Assembly (NCBI RefSeq): GCF_000012825.1
Contig: NC_009614.1
Span: 1,674,001 to 1,738,000, forward strand
Length of the DNA stretch: 64,000 nucleotides
Direction: 5' to 3'
From: Phocaeicola vulgatus ATCC 8482
GTDB taxonomy: Bacteria > Bacteroidota > Bacteroidia > Bacteroidales > Bacteroidaceae
The translations under genes were made by a program, and so were the position numbers. The notes under the pieces were generated by a model. It had not been told where the DNA came from. It did no database searches and was given only the letters and a program-made list of their open reading frames with translations. Positions 44,932 to 53,870 of the stretch are shown piece after piece (the first letter of the stretch is position 1; every line of letters starts with the position of its first letter).

Positions 44932-47900
44932 ATGAACAAAAAATTTTTAAGTGCAATCCTGTTTGGAGCCCTTATGGTCACTTCAACAGGAACATTTGTA
45001 TCTTGTAAGGATTACGATGACGACATCGACCGCTTGGATCAAGAAATATCCAATGTGAAAGATGCAATCAAGGCCCTTGAAGACAAAGTAGGCTCAGGCA
45101 AATATGTCGAAAGCTGTACTCCGTTCACTGATGGTAATGGTGGTTATGAAATCAAATTCAGTGATGGAGAGACCATTAAATTATACAATGGTGCAAAAGG
45201 AGAACAAGGTGAACCGGGCAAACCAGGTACTCCGGGTACTCCAGGTACTTCTGCTGATGATTATGTAGTATCAGTAGAAGAAGGTGAATCAGCTTATGAA
45301 TTAGTTATTACTTATGCTGATGGCACTAAAAAGACTATCAGTATGCCTAAAGCTACTTCTGTAGTTAGCGGAGTTAAGTTTATCCCTACTTTCCTTTCTG
45401 AAGGTGAAGCTGCCAGAATCCATTTCCCTACCATCGTTACTGATAGTGTGGCAGGTAAAACAGAGATTACAGGTGCAGATTGGGGTACAAATAACTTTAG
45501 CACATTTAAAATCGTTTACTCAGGTAAGGCAGACGTGAAGTATCAGGTAAATCCTAACAGCGTATCATTCAAAGATATGGAAGTGGTAGGATTTGTTCGT
45601 GATACTGCTGAAATATGGAACTACAATACGAATAACAAGAATTGGGAATTGTTCAACGCTGGACAAAAACTGTACACTGATGGAAAAATTACCGTTGAAT
45701 CTTATAAAGAAGGACATGGTATGTTAAACTTCCGTGTAAAGGACTGGGCTTTTGCTGAACAATCTAATCTGGACGAAAGAACAGTATATTCATTGAGAAT
45801 TAAGAACAATGACCAAATCGTTCATTCTGATTTTGTTCCCGCCAAGCATGAAGTAATTTTGCAGAAAAACGTACATTTGGTTAAAGTAGCTGATGCATTT
45901 GACCAAACTAACGCTCCTGCTCAGATTAAAAATGCAATTGCTCCTAACAAGGTAAATTATAGAGAATTCATCAAAGATGAATATTATCTTAACACCTTGA
46001 ATCCGACCGGTACTGAAGAGGCTAAATTGAAGGCTTATCAAGCAGATAAAGCTAAGTTCGAAGCCAATGCTGAAAACCAGTTATATAAAGGAGATGCTGA
46101 ATCTAAAGATGATGCAGAACGTATTGTTGTAGAATTGAACTATACAGGTGATGGACATTCAAAAAATTTGAAGGACATCGTAACTTCATTCTTTGACAAA
46201 CGTATGGGTAGAGCCCAAGACGCTCAGTATCCTTTGATGGAGAATGGTTTTGATGACTATTCATTGGTGTTTGAACCGGTTGACTTCTATTATGATGGCG
46301 TTAACCAGACAAAACGTTATTTGGATGTTACCAAAGATGGTGTTGCTACAGTAAAACAAACTCCGGACCCGATTTGGGGCGCAGAAACTGATGCCAGCCA
46401 CACAGCTGCTATAGACAGAACTCCTATTGTTCGTGTGAAACTGGTAGCACCGGGTGAAGACAATGGTAATGTAGTTAAAACAGCAATCATCAAGATTCAC
46501 ATTGTACGCAAGACAGTTGTTCCTGAAATTAATATTACAGAAACAAAAGACGTCACTCTGAAACATATCAATCAAGTTCTTGACATGGATATGGATAAGA
46601 TATTCAACCATAAAGATGTACAGTTGAGTAAAGACGAATTCCGTAAGACTTATGATTTCGTTCCTGAATTTGCAACAGCAGATGAGGCTAAACAACACGC
46701 TGTATATGCATGGGATGGAAAAGATAATGCAGACTATTCATTAGATCCGAACTTTAAACCTGAAGAATACAATCAGTTGTTCGTTACAGTGAAGAATACA
46801 GCATTCTCTCGTCATGACGATCACGACGTTTACACTGTTAAGGGTACATACAAGCCAAATGCTGATCATAAGGGATTATCTGACATCCATGTTACTTATA
46901 CTATCAATGTGAAGTATCCGGATGTAGTTGCTCCTGAAAAGACTAAGTTGAACTGGGTAGATGATTCTTACTTCATTGCTCACGGTAGATACGATAACTT
47001 TGATGCTCCTACAACTTATGAAATGGTTGCAGTATTGAATGACGAGTTCGATTTGATCAACTATAATCCTTATAAGGGTCAGACTCATGATAAGGATTGG
47101 GCTAGAGCTACCTTGTCATTCGAATTGGTTGACCAGCATAATAACGCATCTAAGATAGTTGACGGTCACAATTCCGGCATCCGTTTGTATCAAGGTAAAG
47201 ACAACAAGTGGTATATCGCTTTGGAGGCTACAGACGAAGGACGTGCTTGGATCAATGCTGCTGACGCTAAGGATTTGAAGAAGATCAAAATGCGTGCCGT
47301 AGTAAGCTTCAATGAAGATGTTGACGGATTGTATGGTACTTGCAACAAGGAAGCCAATGCTCATAACAAGTATGCTAAAGAAGATTACAATAACTTCTCT
47401 TGCGATACTATCAATATGGTAAACAATACTCCTTGGGCTAAAGATCATACTACTACTTATACTGGTGCTCCTGCTCCTGAAAATGGACGTTCTACAGTGG
47501 TTATCGATGAATTTGAAGTTGCATTTGTAACTCCGATGGTATTCCACGCTTACGAAGCAGGTCCTTTGTATGACAAGTATCAGGAAGCTGAAAATACAGT
47601 ATCATTGAAGGATGCATTCTTCTTGTCAGATTATCTGTGGTCTGAAGGTGCTCAGGCACAATTCAATAACAACCATGTTATCTATGATCACAAAGATATG
47701 GCTAAGAATAATACTTTGGTTCAGACAGGTGATCAAGCTGGTTGGTCAAAGAAACTGGTAGTTGACCATAATGTATTCGATGTTAATACAACTGTTAACT
47801 TCAAGGTTTCTAAGGCATACTTTGCTGACGGAAGTGAACTGGATGCTGAAAACATGAAGAAGATCAAACTTGATAATGCTAAGCAGACTATCACATGGAT

Positions 47901-48057
47901 CAACAATGGTGAAGATATTGCTCAACCATTTACTATTGATGTAGAAGTTTGTGTAAATCACAAGTGGGGCGGTATCTGCGACCATACTTGGAAGAATGAT
48001 CGTGGACATTCTGTTGGAACTATCCAAATCCAAGTTAAGAAGCACAATGACAAGTAA
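44932..48057 (+). CDS. Surface-layer-like lipoprotein A (expressed copy)
   Basis: A 1041-residue exported lipoprotein; the N-terminal signature MNKKFLSAILFGALMV to FVSCKDYDDDID (lipidated Cys near 25) is shared with protein B at 58643 and, from memory, with the phase-variable surface-layer protein family of Bacteroides. After the lipobox come a short coiled coil (about 33-56) and a collagen-like G-x-y stretch (GEQGEPGKPGTPGTPG, about 100-115). The remainder is beta-rich, Ig-like sequence with no catalytic motif. Downstream of the regulator in the same transcript and followed by a terminator. A structural surface coat role is inferred; a glycan-lyase-related N-terminal domain name is sometimes given to such proteins. 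Confidence 0.8.
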   Translation: MNKKFLSAILFGALMVTSTGTFVSCKDYDDDIDRLDQEISNVKDAIKALEDKVGSGKYVESCTPFTDGNGGYEIKFSDGETIKLYNGAKGEQGEPGKPGTPGTPGTSADDYVVSVEEGESAYELVITYADGTKKTISMPKATSVVSGVKFIPTFLSEGEAARIHFPTIVTDSVAGKTEITGADWGTNNFSTFKIVYSGKADVKYQVNPNSVSFKDMEVVGFVRDTAEIWNYNTNNKNWELFNAGQKLYTDGKITVESYKEGHGMLNFRVKDWAFAEQSNLDERTVYSLRIKNNDQIVHSDFVPAKHEVILQKNVHLVKVADAFDQTNAPAQIKNAIAPNKVNYREFIKDEYYLNTLNPTGTEEAKLKAYQADKAKFEANAENQLYKGDAESKDDAERIVVELNYTGDGHSKNLKDIVTSFFDKRMGRAQDAQYPLMENGFDDYSLVFEPVDFYYDGVNQTKRYLDVTKDGVATVKQTPDPIWGAETDASHTAAIDRTPIVRVKLVAPGEDNGNVVKTAIIKIHIVRKTVVPEINITETKDVTLKHINQVLDMDMDKIFNHKDVQLSKDEFRKTYDFVPEFATADEAKQHAVYAWDGKDNADYSLDPNFKPEEYNQLFVTVKNTAFSRHDDHDVYTVKGTYKPNADHKGLSDIHVTYTINVKYPDVVAPEKTKLNWVDDSYFIAHGRYDNFDAPTTYEMVAVLNDEFDLINYNPYKGQTHDKDWARATLSFELVDQHNNASKIVDGHNSGIRLYQGKDNKWYIALEATDEGRAWINAADAKDLKKIKMRAVVSFNEDVDGLYGTCNKEANAHNKYAKEDYNNFSCDTINMVNNTPWAKDHTTTYTGAPAPENGRSTVVIDEFEVAFVTPMVFHAYEAGPLYDKYQEAENTVSLKDAFFLSDYLWSEGAQAQFNNNHVIYDHKDMAKNNTLVQTGDQAGWSKKLVVDHNVFDVNTTVNFKVSKAYFADGSELDAENMKKIKLDNAKQTITWINNGEDIAQPFTIDVEVCVNHKWGGICDHTWKNDRGHSVGTIQIQVKKHNDK

Positions 48058-48081
48058 TTAATACGCTCATTGTTTATAAAA

Positions 48082-48117
48082 AAAGAGGGGGGCAAAATGT
48101 TCCCCTCTTTTAGTTTT
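48082..48117 (+). terminator. Terminator of the surface-protein A operon
   Basis: AAAGAGGGG (48082-48090) and CCCCTCTTT (48102-48110) form a stem followed by TAGTTTTT. Confidence 0.9.
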
Positions 48118-48145
48118 TATAATCGTTTATCCAATTATATTGTGT

Positions 48146-49261
48146 ATGAAGTATATATATGCTGTCTGTTTTCTGTTATTAGTATGTGGCTGTCATAAAG
48201 AAAATGACACCCCTGTTGTTTTACCTGCACGGACACTATTGGTTTATCTGGGAGGAGATAATAATCTTGATGCCGAAACCTATGACAAACTTGTTCAAAT
48301 TAAAAATGGATGGGAAGACGGGACAGATGGAAATATAATAGTGTATCAGGATACACCATTTAAGGACTCTCCACGATTGATGGAAATTGATGGAAAAAGT
48401 GAGAAAGGCTATATTACCATACATACCTATGACCAAGAAAACTCAGCCTCCCCCCAAGTGCTTAAACGAGTTATAAACGACGTAACTCGGCTTTATCCTG
48501 CTAAAAGCTACGGTCTAATCGTGTTTTCCCATGGCAGTGGCTGGCTTCCTCCACATACATTGGTTAATGGCTCGCGGTCTATCATCATCGATAATGACAA
48601 TGAAATGGAAATAACAGATTTTGCCATGGCCCTCCCGGACCATTTATTTGAATTCATAATCTTTGAAGCATGTAATATGGCAGGTATTGAGGTGGCTTAT
48701 GAATTAAGAAATAAAGCAGCATATATCATGGCTTCCTCTGCCCCAGTAGTATCTCCGGGATTTACTCCTATCTATGCCGGCAGTATTTCCTGTCTGCTTG
48801 AAGAAAATGCTGATTTGCAAAAATTTGCAGAAAATTATTTTCATTATTGGAATTTGATGGAAGGCGATAAACGTTCTGCTACCATTAGCATAATAAAAAC
48901 TGCCGGATTATCAAATTTAGCGAATTTGATACGACAGATCAATACAGAAGCATCCGGCTCTTTTCTCCCAGTCGGTAACCTTCAAAATTATGATGGAGTT
49001 TTAAAAGCCCCATTCTATTTTTTTGATTTCGCTCAATATTATCAATCATTATCAGATGAAAATACATACAATGCACTTCAAGAGTGTATCAGCCAATGTG
49101 TGGTTTACAAAAGAAATACTCCTTTTTATGCTACGGAAGAAGGAACATTCCCTATCACCGCCTTTTCAGGTATGACCACTTTTATCATGCAGAGAGAACT
49201 TAATGACTTGAATGAAGAATATACAAAACTACAATGGTATAAAGATATTAATACACATTAG
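48146..49261 (+). CDS. Clostripain-related (C11) cysteine peptidase lipoprotein
   Basis: A 371-residue lipoprotein (lipobox LLVCGCHK, Cys near 16) of the C11 clostripain family. The catalytic His is in IVFSHGSGW near 130 and the Cys in IFEACNMAGIEVAYEL near 172-187, preceded by the typical LVYLGGDNNLD start near 33. C11 enzymes cut after Arg or Lys and often mature surface proteins. The ATG at 48146 is preferred over a TTG at 48140. It follows the surface-protein A terminator by about 30 bp. A role in processing the surface protein is only suggested by position. Confidence 0.85.
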   Translation: MKYIYAVCFLLLVCGCHKENDTPVVLPARTLLVYLGGDNNLDAETYDKLVQIKNGWEDGTDGNIIVYQDTPFKDSPRLMEIDGKSEKGYITIHTYDQENSASPQVLKRVINDVTRLYPAKSYGLIVFSHGSGWLPPHTLVNGSRSIIIDNDNEMEITDFAMALPDHLFEFIIFEACNMAGIEVAYELRNKAAYIMASSAPVVSPGFTPIYAGSISCLLEENADLQKFAENYFHYWNLMEGDKRSATISIIKTAGLSNLANLIRQINTEASGSFLPVGNLQNYDGVLKAPFYFFDFAQYYQSLSDENTYNALQECISQCVVYKRNTPFYATEEGTFPITAFSGMTTFIMQRELNDLNEEYTKLQWYKDINTH

Positions 49262-49526
49262 AGAATATGTATAACACTGACAAACAATGATATAGCAAAT
49301 TCAGTAGAAGAAGTATATCTTATTGCAGAATAGATAGATTCTAAATACTTTTCAAAGTATCCTTTAAAGGACAGAATGCCAATATATATGGACAGAAACA
49401 GGTGATTATCCATTAATAAGAAACGGAAAAACTTGTCATAAGCAGAAAAAACAAATCCTTTATTTGCTTTGTTTGTCATTTACTAATATCTTTGTTTTAT
49501 CATTCATTCTAGAACCGCAACAAAAT

Positions 49527-51137
49527 ATGAAATACCCTATTGGAATACAGAGTTTTGACCAAATCCGTGAAGATGGCTATGTATATGTGGATAAGACCGG
49601 TTTGATTTACAACTTGGTAACACAAGGCAAGACTTATTTCTTGAGCCGTCCACGCCGTTTTGGCAAAAGCCTGCTGGTAAGTACCCTTGCCTGTTATTTC
49701 CAGGGACGCAAAGATTTGTTTGCCGGACTGGAAATCGACGGATTGGAAAAGGACTGGTATGAGTATCCTATCTTCCGTATAGACTTTAATGGAGGACTGT
49801 ATACACAACCCGGAATTCTGGAGGCTACCATTGAAGGCTATTTAGGAAACTGGGAAGATATTTATGGCAAGAATCCCAATTATACAACCATAGGAACCCG
49901 TTTCATTGAAATACTTCGCCGGGCTTATGAACAGACAGGGCGGCGTGCGGTGGTTCTGATTGATGAATATGACAAACCTATTTTGGATGTATTAGATACG
50001 GAAGCTTGTTTTTATGATGATTATGGAAAGCAAGTTCTGTTGGAGAACCATAACCGGGAAATATTGAAATCCTTTTATTCTACCTTTAAAGGAGCCGATC
50101 AATACTTGAGATTCGTATTGTTGACCGGAGTAACAAAGTTTTCCCAAGTAAGTGTTTTCAGTGGATTTAACCAGCCTAAGGATATCAGTATGGATGAACG
50201 GTACGAAGCCTTGTGCGGTATCACCCAGAATGAGCTGGAAGCATTTTTCGAAGAACCCACCATACAGTTGGCTGCTAAATATCAGTACACAGTGAAAGAA
50301 ATGAAGGAACTTCTCAGACGGCAATATGACGGATATCATTTTGGAGAGAGGATGACTGACATTTACAATCCGTTCAGCATTCTTAATGCTTTTGACAGTA
50401 TGGCAATTCGTGATTACTGGTTCTCTACAGGTACTCCCACCTATTTGGTTCGTCTGCTGCAACACAGCCGCGAGCAGATAAACGAACTTGCCGGACGTTA
50501 TTATGTTCCCTCTTTGTTTGTGGATTATAAGGCTGATGTGGAACAGCCTCTACCCATGATTTATCAGAGCGGATATCTCACTATTAAAGAATATAATAGA
50601 CGTATGGGAACTTATCTGCTCGATTTTCCCAATAATGAGGTGCGTAAAGGGTTCTTGTCCGTATTGGCAGCACATTATTTGAAACCCGGAGGTGGAGAGG
50701 TCAACAGCTGGATTATCGATGCTGTTACTTGCCTTGAGCAAGGGAACACCTCCGCTTTTTGTGATTCTCTGACCGCCTTTCTTGCAAGCATCCCGTATGA
50801 CTCTCACGCTTCCTTGAAGGAATTGGATATGACTGAGAAACATTTCCAATACACTTTTTATCTGATTCTCCGTTTGATAGGAGTTTATTGCCGTGCAATC
50901 CATTGTGAGAATCGCCAGAGCTTCGGACGAGTGGACTGCATATTGGAAATGGACGAATATGTTTACATTTTCGAATTCAAGATGGACGGAACAGCAGAGG
51001 AGGCTTTACAGCAAATAGCAGAGAAAGGCTATGCCCGATCTTATTTGACCGATGACCGTAAAATAGTCTGTATCGGGGTGAATTTTTCTTCCCTTACACG
51101 TACTGTGGAAGAATGGAAGGAAATAATTTACAGGTAA
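49527..51137 (+). CDS. AAA-ATPase-like protein with C-terminal PD-(D/E)XK nuclease domain
   Basis: A 536-residue protein of a group repeated many times in Bacteroides genomes (AAA-ATPase-like plus PDDEXK_9 domains). It begins MKYPIGIQSFDQIREDGYVY, then a P-loop variant FLSRPRRFGKSLL near 38, Walker B VVLIDEYDKPILD near 146, and ends with the nuclease core GRVDCILEMDEYVYIFEFKM near 475-495. Upstream in-frame codons from 49464 precede the obvious start. Function is unknown; roles in DNA mobility or defence have been guessed for the family. It is a single gene between the protease and fimbrial genes. Confidence 0.88.
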   Translation: MKYPIGIQSFDQIREDGYVYVDKTGLIYNLVTQGKTYFLSRPRRFGKSLLVSTLACYFQGRKDLFAGLEIDGLEKDWYEYPIFRIDFNGGLYTQPGILEATIEGYLGNWEDIYGKNPNYTTIGTRFIEILRRAYEQTGRRAVVLIDEYDKPILDVLDTEACFYDDYGKQVLLENHNREILKSFYSTFKGADQYLRFVLLTGVTKFSQVSVFSGFNQPKDISMDERYEALCGITQNELEAFFEEPTIQLAAKYQYTVKEMKELLRRQYDGYHFGERMTDIYNPFSILNAFDSMAIRDYWFSTGTPTYLVRLLQHSREQINELAGRYYVPSLFVDYKADVEQPLPMIYQSGYLTIKEYNRRMGTYLLDFPNNEVRKGFLSVLAAHYLKPGGGEVNSWIIDAVTCLEQGNTSAFCDSLTAFLASIPYDSHASLKELDMTEKHFQYTFYLILRLIGVYCRAIHCENRQSFGRVDCILEMDEYVYIFEFKMDGTAEEALQQIAEKGYARSYLTDDRKIVCIGVNFSSLTRTVEEWKEIIYR

Positions 51138-51434
51138 GATTTAGTCATAGTCAGCCTAAAGCGTTAAACAAAAGATTGCCTTCCACTATTTTTTATGGGA
51201 ATATACCGGTAAGAATGTTCATGCTGTTGCCGGCATAACACATTTAATTTTCATCTTTTTATCATTTTGTTTTTCTTTTTGCTAAGAATGAATTATTTTC
51301 GCAGCCGAACACAAGTTTAATTTCTTACCGACAATAAGCAGACATGCTTTAATCCTCGACCAATTCAACTTGTCCTCATTTTAATTTTAACGGATAAGCT
51401 GATGTTTTGTCCCTCACTATTATAAAATAAAAGA

Positions 51435-52430
51435 ATGAAAAGATCACTGTATGTATCGCTATTGACGATCATGTACTTCTCTGCCTGCCAAGGTAGTGAG
51501 GAACTAGAGCAATCACAAGAAAAAGAGTACACGGTATCCATTATGGCAAGAATCGGGAAAACAGTTTCCGGAGCACGCTACTTGCAAGATCATGAAAATG
51601 CCATCGCTAGTTTTAGTAAAACCGATGATATAGGTGTTTTTATGGACAATGACAGCGCCGTCCGCTGGATATTCGATGGAACTTCCTGGACTACAGAAAA
51701 GAGTGTCTTTTGGAAAGATAAAAACCAGGAACATACTTTTTACGCATATTATCCCCACTCCGGTTCCAAAGCCGAAAGTAAGGAAAATATAAAAATGCCT
51801 TCTCTCGACAGCCAGAACGGGACTTGGGAAAATATTGACCAATATGACTTTCTAGTAGCATCCAGGAAGCTTTCCTACGATACCGACCTTGGCAATGTGG
51901 CCTTTTCGGGCGATTATTCATTTAAGCACGTTTTGTCACTATTAAAGATAAACATAAAGGGTGAAGGAGATATGGCACAGGCCGTTATTGACAAAATCAG
52001 ACTTGAAGGAAATGGGTTGACGACCCAAGGATACTACTCCTTTGAAACGAACAGCATCACCATCAGCGAAACTCCCAAGGAAACCTTCCAGATTACTCCG
52101 TCACACACCATGAACAATCAGGATGCTTCTTTTTATTTTATCCTGAACGGGGACGAGAATGACGGAAACATTGATCCGAAAGCCGTGAAAAACCATTCTG
52201 TTAATCTCACCATTGAATATACCCGTAACAACAAATATTACATAACACGACGAGACGACCTGTCTCCGGGCTTATTGTCCGGATGTATTCATAAATACAA
52301 TATTGTAGTAAAAGACGGAAATGTAATTATAACGGGAGGAAGTATTTCGGGTTGGACTCCGGGAAATGAAGAAGAGGATATAGTTATAAATGGAGAAGAA
52401 ATAAACCCACAAACAAATAATATGTTATGA
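51435..52430 (+). CDS. Fimbrillin-family lipoprotein
   Basis: A 331-residue lipoprotein (lipobox MYFSACQG, Cys near 18) with the Mfa/fimbrillin-like pattern. Visible parts are IGVFMDNDSAVRW near 75, HTFYAYYPHSGS near 105, YDFLVASRKLSYD near 138 and FSFKHVLSLLKINI-like strands near 160, all typical of Bacteroides fimbrillin-like proteins. It would be a surface-assembled pilus subunit processed by an Arg-specific protease, as in Porphyromonas; here this is inferred. Its stop overlaps the next start by 4 bp (ATGA), so the two are translated together. Confidence 0.8.
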   Translation: MKRSLYVSLLTIMYFSACQGSEELEQSQEKEYTVSIMARIGKTVSGARYLQDHENAIASFSKTDDIGVFMDNDSAVRWIFDGTSWTTEKSVFWKDKNQEHTFYAYYPHSGSKAESKENIKMPSLDSQNGTWENIDQYDFLVASRKLSYDTDLGNVAFSGDYSFKHVLSLLKINIKGEGDMAQAVIDKIRLEGNGLTTQGYYSFETNSITISETPKETFQITPSHTMNNQDASFYFILNGDENDGNIDPKAVKNHSVNLTIEYTRNNKYYITRRDDLSPGLLSGCIHKYNIVVKDGNVIITGGSISGWTPGNEEEDIVINGEEINPQTNNML

Positions 52431-53743
52431 ATTATAGATTAACCGAATTAAAGGTGCTTCTGTTTCTATTGCTGCTGTCTGCTGTTTCTTGCCAACGCCC
52501 GATGTATGATGAAGAAGACGATGAAGACGGAGTCTCGCAAACAAATCTTCCTTTAAAGATATCTGCCAGGTCTAGCGGAGAATCCCAGATTAATTATCCG
52601 GCCTATATCTATGCGTTTGCAGAGGACGGCAGCTGTTCTGCCAGTCTGAAAATGACAGATAACGCCCAGATTGAAATGAAGTTACCTCCTGCCCGATATA
52701 CTATTGTTGCAATAGCCGGTTTGGGAGAGGAATATATCGTTCCGAAAGATCCTAGCCTTGATGATGTAATTGTTATGAAAGAAAATAACAGAAGCTCACG
52801 CGCGCTAATGATGGGCACTTCAACTGTGACAATTGCCAATAAGAAAAATATATCTGTTTCTGTAACCCTCTATTATGCTGTATCTTTAGTTAATATCAGT
52901 TTGGAAGATATACCGGCAAACGTTAAAAAGGTGAGTTTGCAGATTTCGCCTTTATATTCTTCCCTGTCGTTTACAAGGGAGTATTCCGGCAAAGACAAGA
53001 GTACGGAAATTATTTGTGAGTCTGAGCCGGGTGGAATTTGGAGTGCAAAGCCTTTTTATATTTTTCCGGGGAGCGGCTCTCAGACCGTTTTTTCCATAAC
53101 CTTGGAAGATAATAGTCAGACAAAGACGTTTGGATACACTTTCAAAGGAAAGCCGGAAGCGAACGTGCCATTGAATATCGGGGGCAGCTATTCGGGTGAT
53201 GTCACGGTAGGAGGCAGTTTGATATCAGGTGAATGGAAGGCTCCGGTAGATATCAAATTCAATTTTGGCGGTGCTGATGAAGGTAATGGCGGTAGTGAGC
53301 CGCCTCCCATTAATCCGGATCTTTCCGGGCTACCCGAAATTGGCGGTATCTGGAACGGCGGTATTGTAGCTGGCATAGAGGATGCAAGTTCCACAGGGGC
53401 GGATATTTTGTTGATGAGTCTGGATGAGTGGAGTGGATTCGCTTCCGATGTGCGGAATATCATACAGGAGGAGGAAGCAGACGGATGGCATCTTCCGACT
53501 GAAGAGGAGGCAAAAATATTGCATAAGACGTTCAGCGGATCATCACTGGATGAACTGAATGAAACCATAGAGGGATTAAGAAACGGAGACCCGTTATTGG
53601 ATATTGAGAAACGGTATGTATATGATCATAACGGGAGCATATATGCATTCGGATTTAAAACCTCATCCAAATTTTTACAGGCAGGGAGTACGGTGAAATA
53701 CAAAATACGTTTGGTATGCAGCGCTCATTATGATGCCGGATGA
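52427..53743 (+). CDS. Fimbrial anchor/tip-like lipoprotein with LPTEEEA-type C-terminal domain
   Basis: A 438-residue lipoprotein (lipobox LLSAVSCQRP, Cys near 22). Residues about 40-280 look like the FimB/Mfa2 anchor family: repeated beta strands, YTIVAIAGLGEEY and the pattern RALMMGTSTVTI near 125. A Gly/Pro-rich linker (GGSEPPPINPDLSG, about 287-300) leads to a separate C-terminal domain (about 305-438) with GIWNGGIVAG, DGWHLPTEEEA and a terminal YKIRLVC that resembles the exposed domains seen on Bacteroidetes surface proteins. This may be a tip adhesin. Operon partner of the fimbrillin upstream. Confidence 0.75.
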   Translation: MNYRLTELKVLLFLLLLSAVSCQRPMYDEEDDEDGVSQTNLPLKISARSSGESQINYPAYIYAFAEDGSCSASLKMTDNAQIEMKLPPARYTIVAIAGLGEEYIVPKDPSLDDVIVMKENNRSSRALMMGTSTVTIANKKNISVSVTLYYAVSLVNISLEDIPANVKKVSLQISPLYSSLSFTREYSGKDKSTEIICESEPGGIWSAKPFYIFPGSGSQTVFSITLEDNSQTKTFGYTFKGKPEANVPLNIGGSYSGDVTVGGSLISGEWKAPVDIKFNFGGADEGNGGSEPPPINPDLSGLPEIGGIWNGGIVAGIEDASSTGADILLMSLDEWSGFASDVRNIIQEEEADGWHLPTEEEAKILHKTFSGSSLDELNETIEGLRNGDPLLDIEKRYVYDHNGSIYAFGFKTSSKFLQAGSTVKYKIRLVCSAHYDAG

Positions 53744-53765
53744 CCCATTCATATACTAGAAAAGG

Positions 53766-53808
53766 GCATTCACACTTCTTGACAATATATGCTTGAGAGT
53801 GTGAATGC
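53766..53808. terminator. Hairpin between convergent fimbrial and vapE genes
   Basis: GCATTCACACT (53766-53776) and AGTGTGAATGC (53798-53808) are perfect 11-bp inverted arms between two convergent genes. No T-run follows. Confidence 0.45.
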
Positions 53809-53870
53809 GTCTAATCGACTTCCATACCGGGAATCTCATTTCCATAGATAAATTCTCAATTAATTGAAAG

